Positions 7,728-17,100 are shown, counted from the first letter of the stretch. The stretch is DNA of 64,000 nucleotides from Planctomycetes bacterium ADurb.Bin069 (GCA_002070955.1 MWEK01000017.1:1-64000), one strand, 5' to 3'. Numbers and translations: made by a program. The notes: generated by a model not told the origin, from the letters alone.

Positions 7728-8882
7728 CTATACTACCATCGCCCAGGCCGTCTTGAGATATCGGCCCTCGGGAAAATGCAGCGAATACGGGTGATCGGCG
7801 GCGGGTCCGGAGAGGGCGAAAACGCGCGCTTCGCGCCCGACCCGCCGGCCCGCCTTGCGCAGCGTGTCCAGGAACATCTCCTCCGAGATCAGCCCGGAGC
7901 AGCAGGCCGAGACCAGAACCCCCCCCGGCTCGACGATCTGAAGCGCCGTGCGGTGAAAGTCGAACTGCGCGCGCAGGCCTTCCTCGATGTCGGCGCGCGA
8001 GCGCGCCAGCTTGGGCGGATCGAGGATGACCACTCCCGCGCGCTTCCCATTCCGATGCAGGTCGCGCAGATAGGGAAAGGCGTCGACGTGCACGAACTGG
8101 GCGCGCAGGCCGTTGCGCGCCGCGTTCCTCGCGGCCAGGGCGATCGCCTTCTCGTCGAGATCGATGCCCGTCACCCGGCGCGCGCCCGCGGCCGCCGCGT
8201 TGAGCGCGAACCCTCCGCTGCAGCAGCATACGTCGAGGACATCGCGCCCGGCGGCGAAATCCCGCAGGCGCAGGCGGTTTTCGCGCTGATCGAGAAAGAA
8301 CCCGGTCTTGTGGCCCGCCCGCGGGTTCACCTCGAACCGCAGGCCGTGCTCCTCCACCGCGGCAGCCGCCTCCGGCGGCTCCGGGAGGCTGAACCCCTCC
8401 TTGGCCTGCACGTCCCCGTCGGCGAGGGCCGCGAACGCGCACCCGGGAAACTGGTCGGCTACGATGGCCCGCAAGAGCTCGATCCGCGCGAAGAATCCCG
8501 CCGAGAGGATCTCCGCCACGATCAGGGCGCCGTAGCGGTCCAGCACCAGGCCGGGCAAGCCATCGCCCTCGGCGTTGACGAGGCGGTACCCCGGCGCCGG
8601 GCCGCGCCCAAGCCCGAGCGTCGCGTGGCGGAAGGCGAATGCCGCGGCCAGCCGGCGCCGGAAGAACCCCTCGTCGATGTCCTCGGCGGGATCGAAGGTC
8701 AGGACGCGCACCACCGCCTGCGACGTCGGACTGAAGAAGCCCCGCCCCGCGAAGCCGCCGTTCCGGTCGAGAACATCGACGATGCTCCCCGCCGGCGCGT
8801 CCGGAAGCTCGCCCGCCATGCGCCGCCACACGAGCGGGTACCTGACGTTGCGCGCGATCTTGAGAGAGACGATGGGATACAC
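7728..8882 (-). CDS. rlmI: 23S rRNA (cytosine) methyltransferase, RlmI-like
   Basis: A 384-residue protein with an N-terminal PUA RNA-binding domain (about 1-75) and a C-terminal SAM methyltransferase domain. Motifs: G-H-K-T-G-F-F-L-D-Q-R near residue 205, V-L-D-V-C-C-C-S-G-G-F near 230, and V-I-L-D-P-P-K-L near 300, the family's catalytic region. E. coli RlmI (396 residues) makes 5-methylcytosine at position 1962 of 23S rRNA. The GTG at 8882 is preferred: the residues that follow (V-Y-P-I-V-S-L-K) match where PUA domains begin, and the alternative ATG at 8969 overlaps the predicted -10 box at 8968-8973. The longer version would add a low-complexity Arg/Ala extension. It heads the minus-strand six-gene run. 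Confidence 0.85.
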   Translation of the reverse strand: MYPIVSLKIARNVRYPLVWRRMAGELPDAPAGSIVDVLDRNGGFAGRGFFSPTSQAVVRVLTFDPAEDIDEGFFRRRLAAAFAFRHATLGLGRGPAPGYRLVNAEGDGLPGLVLDRYGALIVAEILSAGFFARIELLRAIVADQFPGCAFAALADGDVQAKEGFSLPEPPEAAAAVEEHGLRFEVNPRAGHKTGFFLDQRENRLRLRDFAAGRDVLDVCCCSGGFALNAAAAGARRVTGIDLDEKAIALAARNAARNGLRAQFVHVDAFPYLRDLHRNGKRAGVVILDPPKLARSRADIEEGLRAQFDFHRTALQIVEPGGVLVSACCSGLISEEMFLDTLRKAGRRVGREARVFALSGPAADHPYSLHFPEGRYLKTAWAMVV

Positions 8883-8967
8883 GGCGAACCTGCCGCGGCC
8901 GCGGAAGGCGGGCGGACCCGCGCCTGCGGCCGCACGCCGGCGGGAGGCCGCGCTCCCGCGCAACGCC

Positions 8968-8997
8968 ATGATAGCACGGCCGCCGCCGGTCAGCGAA
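8968..8997 (-). promoter_or_regulatory. Promoter of the RlmI-to-glycosyltransferase run
   Basis: On the minus strand: -35 TTCGCT (8992-8997), 18 bases, -10 TATCAT (8968-8973). The -10 box overlaps the alternative ATG at 8969, which argues for the downstream GTG start. It lies back to back with the murJ promoter. Confidence 0.5.
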
Positions 8998-9010
8998 GAC
9001 CGCCGCGCGG

Positions 9011-9039
9011 TGGACATCCGCGGCGGCCGCGGGTATAGT
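9011..9039 (+). promoter_or_regulatory. Promoter of murJ
   Basis: -35 TGGACA (9011-9016), 17-base spacer, -10 TATAGT (9034-9039); predicted leader about 60 bases. Confidence 0.7.
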
Positions 9040-9106
9040 CCTCGCACGCTTTCGCCTGTCCGGAACCGCACGCCGGGGCGATGCGGCCCCGGTTGCGAGA
9101 CGCGCA

Positions 9107-10729
9107 ATGGCTGAGGAAAGAATCGAGGAAGAGGTCAAGAGCTCGGGCAGCATCGGCCGGGTCTCGCTGATTACCCTGGCAAGCCGGCTCCTCGGCCTGG
9201 CGCGCGAGCTCCTGAAGGCGAATTACTTCGGCACAAGCCATGCCGCCGACGCCTTCAACGTGGGCTTCATGATCCCGAACCTCCTCAGGCGCGTTCTGGC
9301 CGAAGGCGTCATGTCCGCCGCGATCGTGCCCGTCCTCACCGACTACCAAAAGGATGCCTCGCCCGGCGAGGTCAGGGACTTCGTCGCGGCGGTGCTCGGG
9401 ACCCTGCTCCTGCTCCTCGTCATCATCGTGAGCGCCGGCGTGGCGTTCGCGCCCTGGTATATCCCCCTTTTCTTCCCGCGCTTCGACGCGGACACATCCG
9501 CGCTCACCAGCGCGCTCACCGCCGTCATGTTCCCCTACATCGGGTTCGTCTCCCTCGCCGCGCTGTTCCAGAGCGTGCTCAACTGCCACGGCCGCTTCTC
9601 GCTGCCGGCGGCCAACCCGCTGATCCTCAACGTATGCATCATCGCCGTCATGCTCGCTTTCGCGCCGCGCGGGCTGGACGAGGCCGAGCGCGCCGCGGCG
9701 ACGCGCGTCACGGCCTTCGGCGTCCTCCTGGGCGGCTTCGCCCAGGCGGCCATGCTGCTGCCCTCGCTCTTCCGCCTGGGCTACAGGCGGGCGCCGCGCG
9801 TCTCCTTCGCCCACCCCGGCCTGCGGCGCGTCGGGACCCTCGTGCTGCCGGTCTTCATCGGCGCCGGCGTCTACCAGATCAACGCGGTCGTCTCCCTCGT
9901 CCTCGCCGCCCTTCTGCGCATCGAAGGCGCCATCGCCGCGCTCCAGTTCTCCAACCGGCTGATCGAGCTGACCCTCGGCGTCTTCGTCGTCGCGGTCATC
10001 ACGGTCACGCTGCCGGGGCTCGCGCGCCTCTGGCGCGAGGGCGGGGACCGTTTCTTCGCCCACTCCGTGTTCGCGTTCAAGCTCATTCTCCTGATCAGCG
10101 TGCCCGCCGGCGCGGGCCTGCTCGTCCTCAGGCACGAAATCATCACCGTGCTCTTTCGGCACGGCAACTTCAACGCCCAGAGCTGCGCCCTGACGGAATT
10201 CGCCCTCCTCTTCCACGCGGCCTCGGTGCCCCTCACGGCCTGCACGCGCTTCTTCGCCCAAGCGTTCTACGCGGCACGCGACGGCCGCACGCCGCTGCGG
10301 ATCGGCATCGCCATGGCGCTGGCCAACATCGCCTTCTCCCTGGCGCTGCTCGCCCCGCTCAAGCACGGCGGCATCGCCTTGGCCATGACGCTCGCGGGCG
10401 CCGTGGGCGTCGCGTACTACATCGGGGCATGGCGGCGCACGTACGGCCTGGGCACCCTGCGCGGCGTCGCGCCGTTTGCGGCCCGCGCGCTGGGCGCGAG
10501 CCTGTTCCTGGCGTTGGTTTACCAAGTCTGGAACGCCGCCGTGTGGCCCTTCCCCGAGAACGGCTCCCGCGCGCTCCAGGCGGCCCACGTGAGCACGGCC
10601 ATCGTCCTCGGCGTCGCGTGCTACTTCGCGGCCCTGCGCGCCCTCGGCGTACGCAATCTCGGCGAACTCCTCGGCGTCCTCATGCGCCGGTCGCGTGCTC
10701 CGCGGCGGGCGGAGCCGGCGGAGGAGTGA
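9107..10729 (+). CDS. murJ: Lipid II flippase MurJ
   Basis: A 540-residue polytopic inner-membrane protein of the MOP superfamily with about 14 hydrophobic segments. The N-terminus carries the MurJ signature: the first helix with A-S-R-L-L-G-L-A-R-E, then A-D-A-F-N-V-G-F-M-I-P-N-L-L-R-R and E-G-V-M-S-A-A-I-V-P-V. MurJ moves lipid II from the cytoplasmic to the outer face of the inner membrane for peptidoglycan synthesis. Length is typical (about 510-550). The ATG at 9107 follows a clear promoter; the N-terminus begins with an acidic stretch before the first helix. It is not in a cell-wall gene cluster; its neighbours are unrelated, which is common for this gene. Confidence 0.95.
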   Translation: MAEERIEEEVKSSGSIGRVSLITLASRLLGLARELLKANYFGTSHAADAFNVGFMIPNLLRRVLAEGVMSAAIVPVLTDYQKDASPGEVRDFVAAVLGTLLLLLVIIVSAGVAFAPWYIPLFFPRFDADTSALTSALTAVMFPYIGFVSLAALFQSVLNCHGRFSLPAANPLILNVCIIAVMLAFAPRGLDEAERAAATRVTAFGVLLGGFAQAAMLLPSLFRLGYRRAPRVSFAHPGLRRVGTLVLPVFIGAGVYQINAVVSLVLAALLRIEGAIAALQFSNRLIELTLGVFVVAVITVTLPGLARLWREGGDRFFAHSVFAFKLILLISVPAGAGLLVLRHEIITVLFRHGNFNAQSCALTEFALLFHAASVPLTACTRFFAQAFYAARDGRTPLRIGIAMALANIAFSLALLAPLKHGGIALAMTLAGAVGVAYYIGAWRRTYGLGTLRGVAPFAARALGASLFLALVYQVWNAAVWPFPENGSRALQAAHVSTAIVLGVACYFAALRALGVRNLGELLGVLMRRSRAPRRAEPAEE

Positions 10730-10999
10730 CGCGGGCCGCTCGGAGAGCGTAAGCGGCGGGACACCGTCTGACGCTATCGACCCCGACGGCGGGCAGCGCC
10801 GTCGTCTCAGCCGAAAACGTTCAGCGCCGCCATCGAACCCGTCCGTGATCTTCGCCTCCACGGAGGCGCGCCTGGATCCACGCGCCGCGCGCGGCTTAAG
10901 CAACCGGCTCCGTTATGTCGATAACTCTTTGGACGGCCGTGCCGGACGCGTGTCCAGCGGACAGGCTTGAAAAGCGGTTTCTTTACAGGAGAATGCCTC

Positions 11000-11320
11000 A
11001 TGCGGAGAGTAATTATCTGGTCCGCGGTGATCGCGGTAACGGTGATGATGTGCGGTTGCGCCATTCCTTACGGAGCGGCGACGTACGGCGGCGTCTACAC
11101 CAGCGTCAAGGGCCCCGTCACCGGCGTCGACAACAGCGTCCAGTGCGTCAAATCAGGCGTCGCCGTCGCCAAGTCGATCGTCTGCGTCGGCACCGGCGAT
11201 GCCTCCATCTCCGCCGCCATGTCCAACGGCGGCATCAAGAAGGTGCACCATGTGGACAACGAAGTCACGAGCTTCTTAGGCGTCTTTGCCGAGTACAAGA
11301 CGACGGTGTACGGCGAGTAA
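11000..11320 (+). CDS. TRL-like family lipoprotein
   Basis: A 106-residue small exported protein. The start at 11000 has AGGAG upstream at good distance. The first 20 residues form a lipoprotein-type signal (MRRVIIWSAVIAVTVMMCGC) with a Cys at position 20. The rest matches the TRL-like family pattern: Y-G-G-V-Y-T near residue 30, K-S-G-V-A near 50, G-D-A-S-I-S-A-A near 63, G-G-I-K-K-V-H-H-V-D near 75, and the conserved C-terminus with E-Y-K-T-T-V-Y-G-E. Family function is unknown; members are small periplasmic or outer-membrane lipoproteins often made in abundance. A strong terminator follows, so it is a single-gene unit. In the 270 bases upstream only a weak promoter candidate is seen (TTAAGC and GATAAC, ending at 10925). 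Confidence 0.88.
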   Translation: MRRVIIWSAVIAVTVMMCGCAIPYGAATYGGVYTSVKGPVTGVDNSVQCVKSGVAVAKSIVCVGTGDASISAAMSNGGIKKVHHVDNEVTSFLGVFAEYKTTVYGE

Positions 11321-11347
11321 CACCGCCACATACCTATCGGATACCAT

Positions 11348-11390
11348 CGGGGCGAGGCCCGCGACATGGACCTCGCCCCGTTGTTTTGTT
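11348..11390 (+). terminator. Rho-independent terminator after the TRL-like gene
   Basis: A perfect 10-bp stem (11348-11357 with 11371-11380), 13-base loop, then TTGTTTTGTT. It starts 27 bases after the stop codon. Confidence 0.88.
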
Positions 11391-11500
11391 CGCGACGCGG
11401 CTCCTGTGCGCCCACCCAAACGCCGCGGCTTGCAAGGATCCCGGCGCGGCAAGCCTTGAGGTATGCTTGGGAGCGGCGTTCTGCCGGGGAGTGATGCCCA

Positions 11501-12469
11501 ATGAAAGCGATTCGCGTGCACGCACCGGGAGGTCCGGAGAAGCTCCTTTACGAAGATGCGCCCGTGCCGGCTCCCGCGCCGGGGCAGGCGCGCGTGCGAG
11601 TTCACGCCGCCGGCCTGAATTTCATCGACATCTATCACCGGACCGGGCTTTACAAGCTGCCCCTTCCCTTCACACCCGGAGTGGAGGCCGCGGGCGTCGT
11701 CGATGCCGTCGGCGCCGGCGTCGCGGGCCTGTCCCCGGGCGACCGGGTCGCTTACGCCATGAATGTGGGCGCCTATGCCGAATACGCCCTGGCCGATGCC
11801 CGGCAATTGGTTCCTCTTCCCGCCGAGATTGATTTCCCCCTGGCCGCGGCCGTCATGCTCCAAGGCATGACCGCGCATTATCTCGCCTTCTCCACCTTCG
11901 CCCTGAAACCGGGCCAGACCGCTCTCGTGCATGCCGCCGCCGGCGGCGTCGGACTGCTCTTGATCCAGATTGTCAAACGGATCGGAGCCAAGGTCATCGG
12001 CACCACCGGCAACGCCGCCAAGGCGGCCTTGGCGCGGGAGGCCGGCGCGGATCACGTCATTCTCTATTCCGAGCAGGATTTTGAAGCGGAGGTCAAGCGG
12101 ATCACCGGAGGCGCGGGCGTGGACGTGGTTTACGATTCGGTGGGCCGAACCACCTTCGAGAAGGGTTTGAACTGCCTCAAGCCGCGGGGCACCATGGTTC
12201 TGTACGGCCAGTCCAGCGGCGTGGTGCCGCCCTTCGACCTCAACCTTCTCAATACCAAGGGATCCCTTTACGTCACCCGGCCGGCGCTCGGGCATTACCT
12301 TGCCGCCGAAGGCGAACTGCGGCGGCGCGCGGGGGATATTCTGAAGTGGGTCGCGGCCCGCGAGCTTCGGATCCGCATCGATCGCCGCTTCCCCTTGCAG
12401 GAAGCCGCCGAGGCTCACCGGCTGCTGGAATCCCGCCAGACGGCGGGGAAAGTGCTGCTGATCCCCTAG
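11501..12469 (+). CDS. qor: NADPH:quinone oxidoreductase (zeta-crystallin type)
   Basis: A 322-residue zinc-less medium-chain dehydrogenase/reductase. Characteristic segments are [13 protein letters not shown] (substrate pocket, near residue 38), P-G-V-E-A-A-G-V-V (near 60), and the NADPH-binding Rossmann loop H-A-A-A-G-G-V-G near 150, followed by I-G-T-T-G. These are the motifs of E. coli QorA and zeta-crystallin, which reduce quinones with NADPH in the cytoplasm. ATG at 11501 has GGGGAGTG upstream. No operon partner: a terminator precedes it and the next gene is convergent. Confidence 0.92.
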   Translation: MKAIRVHAPGGPEKLLYEDAPVPAPAPGQARVRVHAAGLNFIDIYHRTGLYKLPLPFTPGVEAAGVVDAVGAGVAGLSPGDRVAYAMNVGAYAEYALADARQLVPLPAEIDFPLAAAVMLQGMTAHYLAFSTFALKPGQTALVHAAAGGVGLLLIQIVKRIGAKVIGTTGNAAKAALAREAGADHVILYSEQDFEAEVKRITGGAGVDVVYDSVGRTTFEKGLNCLKPRGTMVLYGQSSGVVPPFDLNLLNTKGSLYVTRPALGHYLAAEGELRRRAGDILKWVAARELRIRIDRRFPLQEAAEAHRLLESRQTAGKVLLIP

Positions 12470-12507
12470 CGCGCCTTCCGGCCGCGCGGCGGGATCTCTC
12501 TCCGCCT

Positions 12508-14232
12508 TCACGGCATCGCGTCGCCGCCGCCGTCCTCGCGCTTCTGCCCCGCGGCTTCCTCGCCGCTTTCGGGCTCCTCGTCCGCCGGCTCGCCGCCGGG
12601 TTCCGCCGCTTCGTCCTTCCGCTCTTGCCCGGGGCTCTCGCCCGCCGGGGGCAGGACGCGGCCGCGATGCGCGTTCGCATCGATGAGGAAGTCCAGGAGC
12701 ATGTTCTGGATTCCGTACTCGCTGTCCTGGCTCGACTGCTTGCCGAAATGGCTCAGGATGTGGAGCACAGCGCCCCTTCGCGGCCCTTTGCCGGGTCGGA
12801 ACGTCACGGCCAGAGCATCGTTGCCCCGAGCGATCCGCGCCAGGTCGGGGCTCGTCAGGAGCGGCTCGACCTCGCTCTTTTTCTTGATCACGATCGCCGG
12901 ACTCTCGTGATCGATCTTCCAGGTGTGCGCCGCGCGGGAGAAGTACGCGCGCACGTCCTCCTCGGGCGGCCGGACGACGGTTCGGCCCTTGGGCCGGTGC
13001 TTGCCCGTGACGACGACGTCCTGCGGCGGGCGGAAGACGCCTTCCAGGTAGCGGTGGCCCGCCTTGCCCGGGGCGGGGAGCGCCTTGACATCCTTCTCGG
13101 GCAGCTTCGGACCGCTGCCGATCAGTTCCGGCCAGGCGCGCTCCAGCAGTTCCTCGAGCACCCAATCCTCCGTGAAGAGAAAGCCGCCCGACTCGACGAA
13201 GCGCTTGAGGCGCTCCACCGCGGCGCCGCTGAACTTGTACTCCCGGATGTCGTGCCGGTTGCAGCCCGTGCACCGGTGCAGACGGTTGCCCGTGTATTCG
13301 CCGGGCTTGCAGTCCGGGCACACGCAGTGCGCCCGCCACATCATGCAGTTGATGCACACGACCATGCTCTCCGTCAGGGCGAACCCCGCCTCGAAGTCCT
13401 CCTTGGTGATGACCGTGTGCGGAAACTCCATCTGCTCCAGCATGTGCTCGATGTGGTCGAAGTTGTGGTCGAAGCGCTCCCAGTCGACGCACTTGCCCTT
13501 GATGACCACGATGCGGCGGGGGGGAAGCTTTTCCATGCCGATGATCTGCTCGTCGCGGATGGCCTCGAGCTCGTCCCGCGCCGTTCCCGTGGTCCGCGCC
13601 CGGCCCCGCCGGCCCGTGAGCTCCCGGTCTCGGTGACCCTTCCACCAGCCTTCCCAGTTGACGACGCTGGCGCCGAAGTGCTCGCCGGTGATGTTGGCGA
13701 GCGCGCCCGCCAGGTAGCGCCTGAGCTCGCCGTCGGAGTCCTTGCTCCTTTTGAGCCTGGCGATGAGGGCATCGACGACCTCGGGCACGCGGATTTCGCC
13801 GAGCTGCCTGATCGCCCCGAAAGCGAGATCGCCCGCACACTCCTCCATGATCGGAATCAGGGCGGACGTCTTCGTGCTCAGCCGGTTGCGCTCCAGGGCG
13901 AAGAGTACGTCGCGGGCGGCGGGGCTCTTTCCGCGTTCGATGATGAAGCGCCCGACCGCGGCCAGAGCGCTTTCATCCCCGAAGGAAGCGGCCCCATCGA
14001 TGAGCAGCCAGTAGGTCTCCGACTTGGCCGGCGCCTTCTCCACCTGCTGGAGCAGCGCCCCCACGGCTTCGGGCCCCCCCATGGTCCTCAACGCCGCGCA
14101 CGTCCTGCCGAGCAACCCGGCATCGCCGGCGGTCAGGGCCTTGCGGAGATCCTGCTTGAGCGCCGCGAGCGTCGGCTCCGCCGCGCCGGCCGGACAGAGC
14201 GCCAGTCCGACAATGAGGCATGTCAGCCGCAT
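12508..14232 (-). CDS. Secreted HEAT-repeat protein with Cys-rich insert and DUF4159-like region
   Basis: A 574-residue exported protein (signal MRLTCLIVGLALCPAGAA; GGGAGGGA before the ATG at 14232). Residues about 20-190 are HEAT-like helical repeats. Residues about 240-500 look like a Rossmann/GATase-like domain resembling DUF4159: V-V-I-K-G-K near 243, then a cluster of Cys pairs (C-I-N-C, C-V-C-P-D-C, C-T-G-C near residues 290-325), then F-V-E-S-G-G-F-L-F-T-E-D-W. The Cys pairs look able to bind zinc. The C-terminal 45 residues are Glu/Pro/Gly-rich and probably disordered. It lies 60 bases downstream of the S41 protease gene with no promoter between them, so they are probably co-transcribed. 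Function unknown. Confidence 0.78.
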   Translation of the reverse strand: MRLTCLIVGLALCPAGAAEPTLAALKQDLRKALTAGDAGLLGRTCAALRTMGGPEAVGALLQQVEKAPAKSETYWLLIDGAASFGDESALAAVGRFIIERGKSPAARDVLFALERNRLSTKTSALIPIMEECAGDLAFGAIRQLGEIRVPEVVDALIARLKRSKDSDGELRRYLAGALANITGEHFGASVVNWEGWWKGHRDRELTGRRGRARTTGTARDELEAIRDEQIIGMEKLPPRRIVVIKGKCVDWERFDHNFDHIEHMLEQMEFPHTVITKEDFEAGFALTESMVVCINCMMWRAHCVCPDCKPGEYTGNRLHRCTGCNRHDIREYKFSGAAVERLKRFVESGGFLFTEDWVLEELLERAWPELIGSGPKLPEKDVKALPAPGKAGHRYLEGVFRPPQDVVVTGKHRPKGRTVVRPPEEDVRAYFSRAAHTWKIDHESPAIVIKKKSEVEPLLTSPDLARIARGNDALAVTFRPGKGPRRGAVLHILSHFGKQSSQDSEYGIQNMLLDFLIDANAHRGRVLPPAGESPGQERKDEAAEPGGEPADEEPESGEEAAGQKREDGGGDAMP

Positions 14233-14292
14233 ACCGTCCCTCCCGGCCGCCTCCTTCCGGCGCCGGCCCGCGGCCGGCGCCGCGCGGGCGGC

Positions 14293-17100
14293 CTACCGCC
14301 GCTTGATCACGCAGGTCTGGACCGTCTTCAGCTTGTCGCCGTCGGTCGCCACCACGCTCACGACGTTCGTGCCGACCCTGAGGGGCACTTCGTGCATGAA
14401 CGTTAGGGGCCCGCGGACGCCGTCGATCGCGCGGTAGAAGACCTTGTCGGGAATGCCGTCGATGTAGCGCTTGTCCCGCGTCACGGTCAGGATCATGAAG
14501 GCGCGCAAGTCCTTATCGTCCCGCGCGACGGCCTCGATCCGCACCGCGGGCCGGTCCGTCAGGAACGCGTCCACCTTGACGGCGACTTCGGGCGGCGCCA
14601 GCGTCACGGGGACAAAGCCCTCGCCGCCGCCGGTGCGCAGCTCGAACTTCTTGCTCAACCCCTTGCCCGACGAGGACTCGAACACGTCCAGCCGCAGCAC
14701 GTATTTGTCCGCCGCGGCCTTGTCGGCGACTCTGAAGACGAACTCGCACACGCGCTCCTCGCCGGGCCGCAGCTCCGTGAGCAGCTCGCGGCCCCGCACG
14801 AGGTAGACGGCCTGGCTCGGATCGGTCTCGTTCTTGAGGCGCGCGATGGCCTGGAAGATCTCCACCACGCCCGTGTTCCTGACGACGGCGCGGAGCGTGA
14901 ACTCTCCGCCGCGCGCCACGTGGCGGACCTCCTTGCCGTCCTTGTCGCGCAGGGCGACGGCGGCGGAGAAGGTCGGCATCGGGCCCTCCGGAATCCGCAC
15001 GATCACCGGCTTCTCGCCCAGCGTCACGGCGTTGTCCGCCCGGACCACGACCTTGACCTCCTCCTCCCGCGGGATCGAGAAGTAGGGGATGCCGACATCC
15101 AGCGTGCGCGTGACCGAACCGCCGGCGGGCACGCGGCCGAACAGGAATTCGCGGTTGCGAAAGAACGACGCCACGTCGTCGGACTCCGTCACGCAGTGGA
15201 CGCGCCACAGATCCGCGGCGCCCGAGTTCTTGAGCGTCGCGGTGAAGCGCAGCTTCCGTTCCGGCGTGGGGTCATCTTCGTCGCTTTCGAGGTCGAACTC
15301 GCCGTCCTCGACGGCGGCCGGCGTCCCGCCCGCGCGCGGCGCGGTGATGATCTCGTAGGCGACGGCGAGCTCGTAGGACGGCGACGGCGGGACGGGGCCC
15401 GCCGTCCAATCGATCCCCGCCGCGGCCAACTGCGCCGTGATCTCGCGGAACTTCTCCTCCTTCAGGCGCTGGATGTCCTCGCGATGCGCCGCGAGGAAGC
15501 CGGTCCGGCTGAAGGGCGCGTCCTTGTCGGCCATAAGAATGAGCCGAGACGCCAGGTGCACCGCCACGAAGTCCGGGCCGTCGACATCGAACTCGCTGCT
15601 CACGAAAGACTTGGCGATCGCATCCGCGTCCCGAGGGCTGTCCGGCAGGTCCACGTGGTAGAAGAAGCGCCAGGCCGGCTCCTCGAGCTTCTCGAAACGC
15701 GAAGTGATCGCCGCCTTGTGGAGCCGTTCGCTGGCCAGGGGTTCGTCGGCGAACACGCTCAGATCGTCCTTCTCGACGATGACCGGGTCGAGGGCCAGGT
15801 CCGGCGTCACGCCGACGTTCTGAATTGAGACCTCGCCGGCCAGCAGGTATTCGTAGGTCGTGAGCTTCAGGCAGGATTCGTCCGACAGGGGGCGCGGCTG
15901 CTGGACCGAGCCTTTCCCGAAGGTGCGGCGTCCGACCAGGAGCGCGCGGTCGTTGTTCCGCAGGGCGCCCGCGAGAATCTCCGAACCGGAAGCGGCGCCC
16001 TGGTTGATGAGGACGACCAGGGGGCAGCGCGGCTCGAAGCCCTGATTCTCGGCCCTGGCCAGGGGGGACACGACGCCCTTCTCGGCCTTCAGGACGAGGT
16101 CGCCCCGGGTGAGAAAGGCGTCGGCGAGGGCGACGGCTTGGTCCAGGAGCCCGCCGGGATTGTCGCGCACATCGAGCACGATGCCCCGCAGCGCCCCGCG
16201 GTTCGCCTTCTGCAGGTCGTTGAGCTGGGTCAGGAAGCTCCGGGCCGTGTTCTGCGCGAAGTTGATCACCTTGATGTAGCCGATGCCGTTCTCGAGGAGC
16301 CTGGACCGCACGCTGGGAATGGAGACGTTCTCGCGCATGAGGGTCTTCTTGATCAAGCCGTCGTGGCCCTTGCGCCGGATCCAGAGCACGACCTCGCTTC
16401 CCGGCGCGCCGCGGATGCGCGCCACCGCCTCCTGCGTCGTCATGCTCACGGTGGACTCGTCGTCGATCCTGACGATCTCGTCCTCGGCCCTGATGCCCTC
16501 GCGCTGGGCCGGCGTGCCCTCCAGCGGCGAGACGATGGTCAGCTTCCCGCTGCGCACGCCGATGTAGGCGCCCACGCCGCCGATTTCACCCTCGATGTGG
16601 ACGAAGAACTCCTTGTACTCCTTGGGCGAGAACACGTTCGTGTGCGGATCGAGCACCAGACACATGCCGTTGGCCATGGCGTACCTGACGGCATCGATCT
16701 CCTCCGCCGTGCCCTTGTAGGTGCTCTCCACGAAGCGCATGACGCGCTCCAGCACGCGCGCGAGCTTCCTGAGGTTCTCATCGGGATTCTCGCCGCCGGC
16801 AACCTCGCGCTCGGCGATCGTGTGGGTTTCGCCGTCCAGGCGAATGGTGTACACGATCCCCTCTCCGTCCGCGGATGGATCCGGCGCTTCCTCCACCATG
16901 ATGTCGTCGGCGCTGTTCTCCAGGGCGTGCAGGGCTTCCTGCAGCAGCGGCCGCACATCGCGGAAGCGCGTCTGGTCGATGTAGGAACTGGACAGATACC
17001 CCGTGATCTGCCGGAAGTAGCCGTAAACCGGCTCCGCGCCGGCCACGGCGCCCAAGACGGCGAGGAAGAGCGGCACGGCGGCGAGACGGGCTTTACGCAC
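14293..17100 (-). CDS. S41-family carboxy-terminal processing protease with long C-terminal extension
   Basis: A 935-residue secreted serine protease. Start is the GTG at 17100, with GGAGGAG seven bases upstream, giving a classic signal (VRKARLAAVPLFLAVLGAVA, cleaved after A-G-A). Order: N-terminal helical region (to about 165), PDZ domain (about 170-245), S41 catalytic domain (about 250-440). The nucleophile lies in N-Q-G-A-A-S-G-S-E-I-L and the Lys partner in F-G-K-G-S-V-Q, 25 residues on. CtpA-type proteases trim C-termini of periplasmic proteins. The roughly 480 residues after the catalytic domain are unusual: beta-rich, Ig/CARDB-like, with few helices. They may bind a substrate or anchor the enzyme. 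It precedes the HEAT/Cys-rich gene. Confidence 0.88.
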   Translation of the reverse strand: MRKARLAAVPLFLAVLGAVAGAEPVYGYFRQITGYLSSSYIDQTRFRDVRPLLQEALHALENSADDIMVEEAPDPSADGEGIVYTIRLDGETHTIAEREVAGGENPDENLRKLARVLERVMRFVESTYKGTAEEIDAVRYAMANGMCLVLDPHTNVFSPKEYKEFFVHIEGEIGGVGAYIGVRSGKLTIVSPLEGTPAQREGIRAEDEIVRIDDESTVSMTTQEAVARIRGAPGSEVVLWIRRKGHDGLIKKTLMRENVSIPSVRSRLLENGIGYIKVINFAQNTARSFLTQLNDLQKANRGALRGIVLDVRDNPGGLLDQAVALADAFLTRGDLVLKAEKGVVSPLARAENQGFEPRCPLVVLINQGAASGSEILAGALRNNDRALLVGRRTFGKGSVQQPRPLSDESCLKLTTYEYLLAGEVSIQNVGVTPDLALDPVIVEKDDLSVFADEPLASERLHKAAITSRFEKLEEPAWRFFYHVDLPDSPRDADAIAKSFVSSEFDVDGPDFVAVHLASRLILMADKDAPFSRTGFLAAHREDIQRLKEEKFREITAQLAAAGIDWTAGPVPPSPSYELAVAYEIITAPRAGGTPAAVEDGEFDLESDEDDPTPERKLRFTATLKNSGAADLWRVHCVTESDDVASFFRNREFLFGRVPAGGSVTRTLDVGIPYFSIPREEEVKVVVRADNAVTLGEKPVIVRIPEGPMPTFSAAVALRDKDGKEVRHVARGGEFTLRAVVRNTGVVEIFQAIARLKNETDPSQAVYLVRGRELLTELRPGEERVCEFVFRVADKAAADKYVLRLDVFESSSGKGLSKKFELRTGGGEGFVPVTLAPPEVAVKVDAFLTDRPAVRIEAVARDDKDLRAFMILTVTRDKRYIDGIPDKVFYRAIDGVRGPLTFMHEVPLRVGTNVVSVVATDGDKLKTVQTCVIKRR

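Noticed and set aside
8990..10903. Open frame of 637 codons opposite murJ
   Set aside because: Glu/Arg/Gly-rich low-complexity antisense of a membrane-protein gene.
12346..14406. Open frame of 686 codons opposite the HEAT/Cys-rich gene
   Set aside because: No start signal and no domain; sense strand has signal peptide and repeats.
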